A DNA stretch of 5,336 nt from Chloroflexota bacterium (GTDB lineage Bacteria > Chloroflexota > Chloroflexia > JAMDCE01). A model generated the notes under the pieces. The model had not been told where the DNA came from. It ran no database searches and saw nothing but the letters and a program-made list of their open reading frames with translations. The stretch spans positions 1 to 5,336 of the forward strand of contig JAMDCE010000480.1 of assembly GCA_023489135.1 (NCBI GenBank), given 5' to 3'. Below, piece by piece: positions 1 through 5,336 of the stretch (positions are counted from its first letter, which is position 1; each line of letters begins with the position of its first letter). The translations under genes were made by a program, and so were the position numbers.

Positions 1-324
1 GGTAAGGGATACTCGCATATCTGGCAAGAAGGTCAGCCCAAGACTAGAGTCGATTGGGAAGAAGGGAGCATGTTCTCTCCCCCCGAAATGTGGTACCACC
101 AGCATTTCAACACAGGAGCAACTCCCGCCCGCTATCTGGCCTTGCGCTGGAACAACCCTGAGTTTCAGGTCTGGGGTGAATGGTGGCGGAAAAATGAGAA
201 GTCCGCAGGAGAGCAGATCGAGTACGAGGACGAAGAACCTGAGATAAGAGCCACGTTCGAGAGGGAACTGGCCAAGAGCGGGGTCGCTATCAAGCTGCCT
301 CCCGTTCAATACAGGCAGAAATAG
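1..324 (+). CDS. Cupin-domain protein, C-terminal part (5' end outside window)
   Basis: The reading frame is open from the first base to a TAG stop at 322-324, giving 107 visible residues; the start lies upstream of the window. The fragment opens with GKGYSHIW, a typical entry into a cupin beta-barrel. A cupin motif 2-like segment follows at visible residues 22-37: a Gly, a Pro pair at 27-28, then WYHQHFN, in which H33 and N37 fit the H(x)3N spacing and H35 is a further possible metal ligand. The sequence YLALRWNNPEF follows, after which comes a charged, Glu-rich tail. This pattern resembles the cupin proteins related to gentisate-dioxygenase-like or bicupin families, but the first motif and the length are not visible, so the substrate and even enzymatic activity are unknown. 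The gene ends 15 bases before the EutA-like gene, so the two are probably co-transcribed. Confidence 0.8.
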   Translation, partial: GKGYSHIWQEGQPKTRVDWEEGSMFSPPEMWYHQHFNTGATPARYLALRWNNPEFQVWGEWWRKNEKSAGEQIEYEDEEPEIRATFERELAKSGVAIKLPPVQYRQK

Positions 325-339
325 TTCTCTGGGAAAGAA

Positions 340-1905
340 ATGCACGACGCCGAGTCGCACGGACACGATCACGTCGATGACCCATTTCACGGCTATCGAA
401 CCGATGATCGCCCTACTGTATCGCTGAACAATATGATCGAGCTAAAGAGCGTGGGGATCGACATCGGCTCGTCGACCTCGCATCTGATGTTTTCGAGGTT
501 GGTGATGGTTCGGCAGGGCCTGGCACTTTCCAGCAAGTTCAAAGTGGTCACCAGGGAGGTTAACCACAAGTCTGATGTTCTGCTCACTCCCTACTCCAAT
601 CCGGCCACTATCGACACGCCGAGCCTGGCCGAGTTCATAAGTAGTACGTATGCTGACGCGAAGCTTTCTCCCAGTGACATCGACACTGGAGCAGTCATCG
701 TCACAGGAGAGGCCGCTAAGAAAGAAAATGCCGAAGCCATCGTCCGATTGTTCTCCGATCAGGCGGGCAAGTTCGTCTGCGCAAGCGCCGGGCCGAATCT
801 CGAGGCGGTGATGGCAGCGTACGGATCTGGCGCGGTAGCGCGCTCCATCGACCGAGACAAAGGCAGCAGGACGGTGCTCAACGTCGACGTCGGCGGTGGC
901 ACCTCTAAGATCGCCGTCGTGAAAAACGGCAGCATCGTCGAGACGGCAGCCATTAACGTGGGAGCACGGCTGGTGGCGATGGATAGCAATGGCCTCTTAA
1001 CTCGCGTGGAAGATGCGGGACGCCTGGTAGGTGAGGCGATGGGAATCGACGTACATTACGGCTGGACGCTGCCAAGCGACAAGAGACTCGCAATGGCCCA
1101 AATGCTTACAGACTGCCTTTTCGACGTTCTGGAGCGGCGGCCGTTGTCGTCTCTCTCGCAAAAGCTTATGCTCACGCCAACTCTCAGCTACCAGGGAAAG
1201 ATCGACGCCGTTTGCTTCTCAGGCGGCGTCGCCGAGTACATCTACGAGCGCGAAATACAAGATTACGGAGACCTTGGACAGGTTCTCGGCGCGCAGATCA
1301 GACAGCGCGCGGCCCGGCCAGAGTTTGGAATCCCGCTGGAGAAGCCCGAAGAACGGATTCGAGCCACAGTGATTGGAGCGGCGCAATACACGCTGCAAGT
1401 GAGTGGAAGCACGATTTTCGTATCCAATAAAGGCCTGCTGCCCTTGCGCAACCTTCAGGTTATGGGCCTTGAGCTGGACGACAATGGGCTCACGCCAGAT
1501 TCGGTGGCATTAGCCATCCAGCGAGCGTTTCAGCGATTCGATCTGGTTGAAGGCGAAAAGCAAGTCGCATTGGCTGTCCGATGGTCCAGAGATCCCTCGT
1601 ACAGGCTCGTCAGAGCGCTGGCCGAGGGAATCGTGTCAGGATTGAAGCAAACCGTCACCACGAAGCTTCCTGTGATCCTGCTTGTCGACGCCGATATCGG
1701 GAGTATGCTAGGCAATATCCTGCATTCCGAACTGGTTCCGGGTTGCGACATAGTTTCAGTTGACGAGATCGAGCTCGGAGACTTCGATTTCGTGGATATT
1801 GGCGAAGAGTTAGGCGATTTCAAGGCGGTCCCGGTGGTAGTCAAGTCGCTGGTATTTGGGACAATCAAAGACAAGGATTTCTCTGTCGTTGGGCCCTCGG
1901 TATGA
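340..1905 (+). CDS. eutA: Ethanolamine ammonia-lyase reactivating factor EutA
   Basis: 521 residues. EutA is an actin/Hsp70-fold ATPase that restores damaged, cobalamin-inactivated ethanolamine ammonia-lyase (EutBC) by exchanging the spent cofactor. Visible nucleotide-binding motifs are phosphate-1 GIDIGSST (39-46), phosphate-2 NVDVGGGTSK (181-190) and an adenosine-type motif FSGGVAEYIY (293-302). Segments shared with the enterobacterial protein as I recall it include GAVIVTGE (117-124), ASAGP (148-152), RATVIGA (341-347), SGSTI (355-359) and a C-terminal VPVVVKSL stretch. It is about 50 residues longer than the E. coli protein (about 467). Most of the excess is a His-rich N-terminal tail (H2, H7, H9, H11, H17) before the conserved domain, plus a short C-terminal extension. 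The ATG at 340 has a modest purine-rich GGGAAAGAA just before it. The alternative ATG at 433 would remove the tail but has no recognisable ribosome site. The stop overlaps an ATG (ATGA at 1902-1905). No EutB or EutC is in the window, so the client enzyme is inferred. Confidence 0.9.
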   Translation: MHDAESHGHDHVDDPFHGYRTDDRPTVSLNNMIELKSVGIDIGSSTSHLMFSRLVMVRQGLALSSKFKVVTREVNHKSDVLLTPYSNPATIDTPSLAEFISSTYADAKLSPSDIDTGAVIVTGEAAKKENAEAIVRLFSDQAGKFVCASAGPNLEAVMAAYGSGAVARSIDRDKGSRTVLNVDVGGGTSKIAVVKNGSIVETAAINVGARLVAMDSNGLLTRVEDAGRLVGEAMGIDVHYGWTLPSDKRLAMAQMLTDCLFDVLERRPLSSLSQKLMLTPTLSYQGKIDAVCFSGGVAEYIYEREIQDYGDLGQVLGAQIRQRAARPEFGIPLEKPEERIRATVIGAAQYTLQVSGSTIFVSNKGLLPLRNLQVMGLELDDNGLTPDSVALAIQRAFQRFDLVEGEKQVALAVRWSRDPSYRLVRALAEGIVSGLKQTVTTKLPVILLVDADIGSMLGNILHSELVPGCDIVSVDEIELGDFDFVDIGEELGDFKAVPVVVKSLVFGTIKDKDFSVVGPSV

Positions 1906-1991
1906 ACGGTTTCCTATTTGGATCCTGGTCGACCCGATTGTTGGCATCACGGCCGAAGTTCGGCAGAAGAGCTTTGCTGCCGGAAAGAGTG

Positions 1992-1999
1992 AAAGGAGG
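1992..1999 (+). promoter_or_regulatory. Strong Shine-Dalgarno that selects a TTG start
   Basis: AAAGGAGG lies 7 bases before a TTG at 2007 that is in frame with the substrate-binding protein. It is the best ribosome-binding site in the window. It decides the start: beginning at TTG 2007 gives a well-formed lipoprotein signal peptide, whereas the in-frame ATG at 1902 adds 35 residues that bury the signal sequence. Confidence 0.88.
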
Positions 2000-2006
2000 A
2001 GTCTAC

Positions 2007-3155
2007 TTGAACACAGGAAATCTCGGCAAGTCCTTGGTACCATTATGGCGCGTTGTCCTTGCATTACTATTGGCATCGATGTTCGCAGTCACAGCCTGCG
2101 CAACTCCGGCGGCCCAGCCAACAGCCACACCGCAGGCGAAATCGACGGAACCGGCGAAGAAGACCGAGGCTACCCCCGCAGCGGCAAAGCCCGCGGCCGC
2201 GCCCACGCAACAGGTGAAGTTGGAGAAGATTAACCTTGGCTATAGCTCTACCGATCCGAGTCCTACGCCTATGTGGGTTGCCAAAGAGCGCGGCTTTTTC
2301 GCGAAGAATGGACTCGACGCGGAACTAGTCTTTATCGAGGGAGGAACGAAGGCCGTACAGACGTTGATCGCCGGCGATGTTCCGTTCACCGTCGCAGGCG
2401 GTTCGGGAGTCGTCGCTGCCGTCACTGGTGGCGCTGAGCTCTCCATCATCGCATCGATGGGAAACACCTATCCCTACAAGCTGATCGCAGCATCCAGCAT
2501 TAAGAAGCCAGAGGACCTTAAGGGCAAGAAACTGGGCGTGAGCAAGTTCGGTTCGTCATCTGACTTCGCGCTGCGTCAGGCATTGAAGGCCATCAAGCTT
2601 GACCCGGAGAAGGACGTACAGATATTGCAGATAGGTGGTGATAGCACGCGCACCGCTGCGCTTCAGGCAGGCTCCATAGACGCCACAGTGCTGAATCCCC
2701 CGGGCACCTCTATCGTCGCCAAGAAAGGATTCAATATCATCCTGGATATGTCGACGTTGCCTGACCTGGAGTACCAGTTCGCCACTATCGCCGCTAACAA
2801 GGCATACCTCAAGAGCCATCGAGATATCGCTCAGCGGTTTATGAAGGCTATAGTCGAGGCGATCCAGTTCGAAAAGACCAACAAGGATGAAACTAAGAAG
2901 ATCATTGCCAAATACTCCAAGCTGGACGATCCCGATGGACTGGAGGAAGCCTACGTGCAGTACAATAGTCCCAATTCGAGGCTACTGTCTGCAGCGCCAT
3001 ATCCGAACAGCAAGGGAGTGCAGGCGGTGATCAACGAGGTCCTGGCAGAAAAGAAAGAAGCGAAGAAAGTTAGCGTGGGTGACGTCGTCGACGATAGCCT
3101 CGTGAAGGAACTCGATCAAAGTGGTTTCATCAAGAGCCTGTACGAGAAGAAGTGA
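2007..3155 (+). CDS. ABC transporter substrate-binding lipoprotein, NMT1/SsuA/TauA type
   Basis: 382 residues from the TTG start. It would be exported, lipid-anchored and deliver a small organic ligand to a membrane permease. The N-terminus has basic residues K8 and R15, a hydrophobic core (about 16-28) and lipobox VTAC with the lipidated cysteine at 31. A low-complexity Ala/Pro/Thr/Lys linker (32-70) tethers the binding domain. That domain starts near KINLGYSS (74-81) and shows family features: MWVAKERGFF (89-98), EGGTKAVQTLIAGDVPF (111-127), the KPEDLKGK hinge (167-174) and GSSSD (182-186), then ALQAGSIDATVLNPP. These fit the family that binds sulfonates, nitrate, taurine or thiamine precursors. 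The ligand cannot be read from sequence. No permease or SsuB-type ATPase is adjacent. The gene follows eutA after 101 bases that stay open in its frame, so an upstream ATG start at 1902 (417 residues) is possible but less likely. Confidence 0.9.
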   Translation: MNTGNLGKSLVPLWRVVLALLLASMFAVTACATPAAQPTATPQAKSTEPAKKTEATPAAAKPAAAPTQQVKLEKINLGYSSTDPSPTPMWVAKERGFFAKNGLDAELVFIEGGTKAVQTLIAGDVPFTVAGGSGVVAAVTGGAELSIIASMGNTYPYKLIAASSIKKPEDLKGKKLGVSKFGSSSDFALRQALKAIKLDPEKDVQILQIGGDSTRTAALQAGSIDATVLNPPGTSIVAKKGFNIILDMSTLPDLEYQFATIAANKAYLKSHRDIAQRFMKAIVEAIQFEKTNKDETKKIIAKYSKLDDPDGLEEAYVQYNSPNSRLLSAAPYPNSKGVQAVINEVLAEKKEAKKVSVGDVVDDSLVKELDQSGFIKSLYEKK

Positions 3156-3247
3156 TTCGTCAGTGCTCCTGCAACCCTCCACAATCCATTTGGGATCAGC
3201 CCGGTTGGCTGAGGCAGGGGATTCGAGTAGTCGAAGAAGTTAGCGCG

Positions 3248-3278
3248 CACGGGGGTCTGTGTTTACAGACCCCCTGTG
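3248..3278. terminator. Strong hairpin between convergent genes, probable bidirectional terminator
   Basis: GGGGGTCTGT at 3251-3260 and ACAGACCCCC at 3265-3274 form a perfect 10-bp stem with a GTTT loop. CAC (3248-3250) can pair with GTG (3276-3278) past one bulged T, lengthening the stem. It lies about 95 bases after the binding-protein stop and about 110 bases beyond the aldolase stop on the other strand, the expected place for a shared terminator. Neither side has a run of T after the stem, so classic intrinsic termination is not proven; it could also be a 3' end stabiliser for mRNA. Confidence 0.65.
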
Positions 3279-3313
3279 TAATCTCAGTCTCTCAGAGGCG
3301 AACGACAGTATCC

Positions 3314-3344
3314 TGGACAACCCCAATCCAGACCTAATTGTCCA
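3314..3344. repeat. Short inverted repeat downstream of the aldolase gene
   Basis: TGGACAA at 3314-3320 is exactly reverse-complemented by TTGTCCA at 3338-3344, with 17 bases between. It lies 40-70 bases beyond the aldolase stop on the - strand. It may add a second weak hairpin to that transcript or be a protein-binding site. A 7-base arm with a long loop can also arise by chance, so the call is tentative. Confidence 0.3.
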
Positions 3345-3383
3345 ATAACCGACATGGTGGCCACCTCCCTAGCTGCGCTTATT

Positions 3384-4082
3384 CTATTCCTCCAGCAAGC
3401 TACAATAGTGAGCCCATCGTCCCCAGATCGGCTGCTTCTCAACCATGTTCTTGGCAATGCTCTCTGGCGAAATGACCTTGGCAGTCCCAAGTTGCGCAAC
3501 TCTATAGTTCATCTCGGCCAGATTCTCGAGATGAATAGTGTTGACCGTTGCCTCTTCCACTATTTCTCCAACTACAACCACGCCGTGTCCTTGAAGGAGA
3601 CAGGCCGTGGATTGACCCAGAGCGCGAGCGACTTCAGCGCCTTGCTCGACGGTTATAATGAGATCAGGAGATGGATAGACAGGTAATCCCTTGGCCACTA
3701 CGCCTGCCTCCAGATGCAGAACAGGCAGGATTTCGCGACCTGCAATTCCAAACGCGGTTGCCATCCTCTGATGGGTATGCACGACAGAGCCAACATCAGG
3801 CCTGGCCTTCAACACCTGAAGATGCAGTTGCACCTCCGATGGTGGAGGATAATCACCATCAATATGCTTGCCATCAAGATTGACGACAGCCATTTCTCTG
3901 GCCGTCATCGCCGCAAAGGATGTAATCTTCGGGCTGTGTCTGGGTTTAACTACTACCAGGTCCGTGCCAGGGACTCTGGCGCTTACGTGGCCCAGGTAAT
4001 CTGCCAAACCTAGCTTCCCCAGTATTTTGCACGAAAGCGCCACCTTCTCTTTTAGTTGTTGGACGACTTCACTTTGTTCCAC
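3384..4082 (-). CDS. Class II aldolase/adducin-family protein (FucA/AraD-like)
   Basis: 232 residues, close to the usual 210-260 of this family of zinc-dependent cytoplasmic aldolases, epimerases and decarboxylases acting on sugar phosphates and related hydroxy-acids. The metal and catalytic residues are in place: E83 in the PPSEVQLH segment (matching the catalytic Glu of fuculose-phosphate aldolase), H102 and H104 in VVHTHQ, and H166 in LLQGHGVVVVG. GHVSAR (31-36) matches the early substrate-phosphate loop, where many members have GNxS. The protein therefore looks intact and active, but family members differ in substrate and none can be assigned. The start is GTG at 4080-4082, supported by AGGAG 7 bases upstream. 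It is downstream of the ABC ATPase on the same strand, separated by 249 bases that contain an M24 gene remnant on the opposite strand, so co-transcription is uncertain. It converges on the binding-protein gene. Confidence 0.88.
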   Translation of the reverse strand: MEQSEVVQQLKEKVALSCKILGKLGLADYLGHVSARVPGTDLVVVKPRHSPKITSFAAMTAREMAVVNLDGKHIDGDYPPPSEVQLHLQVLKARPDVGSVVHTHQRMATAFGIAGREILPVLHLEAGVVAKGLPVYPSPDLIITVEQGAEVARALGQSTACLLQGHGVVVVGEIVEEATVNTIHLENLAEMNYRVAQLGTAKVISPESIAKNMVEKQPIWGRWAHYCSLLEE

Positions 4083-4089
4083 TGAACCA

Positions 4090-4094
4090 CTCCT
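4090..4094 (-). promoter_or_regulatory. Shine-Dalgarno for the GTG-started class II aldolase
   Basis: On the - strand AGGAG is followed by a 7-base spacer and then GTG. This supports the GTG at 4082 as the start. It sits within about 15 bases of the place where the M24-like remnant on the other strand begins, so the aldolase's translation signals are right at the apparent rearrangement junction. Confidence 0.75.
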
Positions 4095-4104
4095 GCTTAT
4101 TCTT

Positions 4105-4266
4105 CAAACTTTCAAGGAGAACATGGTCTCCGTAATCCAGCCTAACGTCATTACGCCAGATGGGAAGCGCGGCTTGCAGTTTGGTGAAACGCTGCTGGTG
4201 ACGAAGACGGGCGTCGAGCGACTGAACCGCTATCCGCGCCAGTTGATCGTCTGCGTTCAGGGCTGA
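4105..4266 (+). pseudogene. 3'-terminal remnant of an M24 (Xaa-Pro peptidase/creatinase-like) gene
   Basis: The + strand reads TFKENMVSVIQPNV, then GLQFGETLLVTKTGVERL, then NRYPRQLIVC, and stops at TGA 4264-4266. This matches the C-terminal end of M24-family proteins in order and spacing: the strand leading to a 'xPN' turn, the G-x-Q-x-G-E-x-x-LVT strand, and the final RYPRxL. Full-length M24 proteins have roughly 350-400 residues; only about 50 remain. Upstream of about 4105 the frame no longer resembles the family and soon runs into the aldolase gene on the opposite strand. In classical M24 peptidases the G-x-R-x-E strand carries a metal-binding Glu; here that position reads Gly, so the parent was probably a non-canonical paralog. 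AAGGAG at 4114-4119 precedes ATG 4123 by 3 bases, so a 47-residue peptide might still be translated by accident. The identification is from recall, with no alignment run. Confidence 0.68.
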
Positions 4267-4331
4267 TTTGTCTGGCTTTGCACAATGAGGAAACTCTTGC
4301 TTCTCCTTCGCTCAGGTTTCTACTTGAGTTA

Positions 4332-5336
4332 TTAGTCAATAGGCCGCAGCCTGAAGACCTTCCAGCACTCTGAGGGTAGATGGAGGCTGACTGTGTTCCC
4401 GATCTCGGCTCTCTGGTTCGCTGGCAGCTTTGCAATCAAGGTTGTCTCTCCTGTACGGACTTCCCAGACGACCGCATCTCCGAGAAACGACCTTCCCACA
4501 ATCTGGCCTCGAACCACATTGCCAGCAACTGCGCTCTCGCCGCCCAATTCTACTTCCTCAGGCCTAATCGCTAGCGCCACTCGCTCTTTATGGCCGACGC
4601 CCTCTGGCAACGCACACCTGATCACTCCCAGGCTGCATTCCGCCTCAGATGAGCCACATACCTGTCCATACACGAAGTTCATTTGTCCAACGAATTCGGC
4701 AACGAACTGATCGCGTGGCCGAGCATAAATATCCTCTGGTCCACCCATCTGTAGAATCTGTCCGTCTCGCATCACGCAAATCTTATCGCCCATCGTCAGC
4801 GCTTCTATCTGATCGTGTGTCACGTAAAGAGTGGTGACGCCAAGCTCTCGCGTCAGTCTCTTCAACTCCACACGCATCTCATCTCTCAAGCGAGCGTCGA
4901 GGTTGCTCAACGGTTCATCCATAAGGAGCACCTCTGGCTCGGTCACAACTGCCCTGGCCAGAGCCACTCGCTGCTGCTGACCCCCGCTCAGGTCGGTCAC
5001 AGGTCGATCTGCAAGCCCCTCCAACCTTACAAGGCTCAGGACACGGTGAACTCTCTCTGGAACCAGGTGTTTGGCAATTCGTCGTCTGCCCTCCTTGAGT
5101 GGGAAGGCAACATTTTGGAACACGGTCATATGAGGCCACACGGCATAGGACTGGAATACCATTCCGATATTTCGCGCCTCGGGAGGAACGAAAACGCCTT
5201 TCGACGCGGAATTGACGACTTGTCCACCGATTTCGATTGTCCCACCATCTGGCTTTTCTAGTCCAGCGACACACCTGAGGGTGGTCGTCTTGCCGCAGCC
5301 GCTAGGGCCTAGAAGCACGCAGAACTCGTGCTCCTC
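4332..5336 (-). CDS. ABC transporter ATPase, FbpC/PotA/UgpC type with TOBE region (N-terminus outside window)
   Basis: 334 residues are visible; the frame is still open at the window edge, reading EEHEFCVLLGPSGCGKTT, so roughly the first 20-35 residues are missing. The internal GTG at 5318 is a Val codon before Walker A, not a start. Motifs in order (visible numbering): Walker A GPSGCGKT 10-17, Q-loop Gln 62 in VFQSYAVWPHMTV, signature LSGGQ 116-120, Walker B LLMDEP 137-142, D-loop SNLDAR 144-149, H-loop His 174 in YVTHDQ. All catalytic residues are intact. After DIYARPRDQFVAEFVG comes a C-terminal region containing RPEEVEL and GRSFLGDAVVWEVR, typical of TOBE domains that sense substrate or regulators. 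This class energises importers for iron(III), polyamines, phosphonates or sugars; SYAVWPHMTV favours the iron/2-aminoethylphosphonate/polyamine side, but this is weak. Its permease and binding protein are probably beyond the right edge. It ends with TAA at 4332-4334. Confidence 0.92.
   Translation of the reverse strand, partial: EEHEFCVLLGPSGCGKTTTLRCVAGLEKPDGGTIEIGGQVVNSASKGVFVPPEARNIGMVFQSYAVWPHMTVFQNVAFPLKEGRRRIAKHLVPERVHRVLSLVRLEGLADRPVTDLSGGQQQRVALARAVVTEPEVLLMDEPLSNLDARLRDEMRVELKRLTRELGVTTLYVTHDQIEALTMGDKICVMRDGQILQMGGPEDIYARPRDQFVAEFVGQMNFVYGQVCGSSEAECSLGVIRCALPEGVGHKERVALAIRPEEVELGGESAVAGNVVRGQIVGRSFLGDAVVWEVRTGETTLIAKLPANQRAEIGNTVSLHLPSECWKVFRLRPID

Noticed and set aside
1530..1874. 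114-residue - strand open frame within eutA
   Set aside because: Ser/Thr-rich translation antisense to conserved EutA sequence; no motif or ribosome site.
1856..2233. 125-residue + strand open frame spanning the end of eutA and the start of the lipoprotein gene
   Set aside because: It covers the signal peptide and linker of the lipoprotein in another frame, has no ribosome site, and is Arg/Gly-rich as expected for an off-frame reading.
3156..3383. Possible small gene in the convergent spacer (61-residue frame from 3152)
   Set aside because: Low-information translation, runs through the strong hairpin, and overlaps the lipoprotein stop without a ribosome site.
3354..3686. 110-residue + strand open frame opposite the class II aldolase
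   Set aside because: Antisense to the intact aldolase, including its His166 region; no family signal.
4151..4435. 94-residue - strand open frame between the ABC ATPase and the aldolase
   Set aside because: It overlaps the C-terminus of the ATPase in another frame and the M24 remnant in antisense; the + strand reading of the remnant is the one with recognisable family sequence.
4815..5261. 148-residue open frame on the + strand opposite the ABC ATPase
   Set aside because: It lies wholly antisense to the Walker A to Walker B part of an intact ATPase, and its translation shows no recognisable domain; it is a shadow of that gene.
1..5336. CRISPR array, tRNA/rRNA gene, insertion sequence, attachment site, replication origin
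   Set aside because: No regularly spaced direct repeats, cloverleaf-like sequence, transposase or integrase motif, or DnaA-box cluster was seen on either strand.

Overview
The window is a short stretch of bacterial chromosome of medium GC content (mid-50s percent by eye). It holds two gene groups that point towards each other. Two things suggest a Chloroflexota-like lineage (Dehalococcoidia/SAR202 type) or another uncultured environmental bacterium: the lipoprotein has a long Ala/Pro/Thr/Lys-rich linker after its lipobox cysteine, and the gene set (EutA-like factor, NMT1-type binding protein, class II aldolase, cupin) is catabolic and transport-oriented. This placement is inference; no taxonomic marker is present.

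Left group, + strand (1-3155): the 3' end of a cupin-domain protein (1-324), a complete EutA-type ethanolamine ammonia-lyase reactivating factor with a His-rich N-terminal tail (340-1905), and an NMT1/SsuA-type ABC substrate-binding lipoprotein. The lipoprotein most likely starts at a TTG at 2007 behind a near-perfect Shine-Dalgarno. The cupin and eutA genes are 15 bases apart and look co-transcribed. The lipoprotein follows 101 bases later.

Middle (3156-3383): a gene-free stretch of 228 bases between converging genes. It carries a strong perfect-stem hairpin (terminator-like, but without a clear T-tract) and a second, weaker inverted repeat.

Right group, - strand (5336-3384): an ABC transporter ATPase of the FbpC/PotA/UgpC type with a C-terminal TOBE region (N-terminus outside the window), then a class II aldolase/adducin-family protein with a GTG start. 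The 249-base gap between them (4083-4331) is not empty. On the + strand it carries what reads as the last ~50 codons of an M24 (Xaa-Pro peptidase/creatinase-like) gene, cut off just upstream of the aldolase start. This is a gene remnant marking a past rearrangement.

Taken together, the window suggests uptake and breakdown of small organic compounds. EutA implies a B12-dependent ammonia-lyase of the EutBC type somewhere in the genome, but no EutB, EutC, aldehyde dehydrogenase or microcompartment gene is visible here. The two ABC components belong to different transporter classes and probably do not work together. I found no convincing new defence, mobile or RNA system. The items most worth a second look are the orphan EutA context and the M24 remnant.
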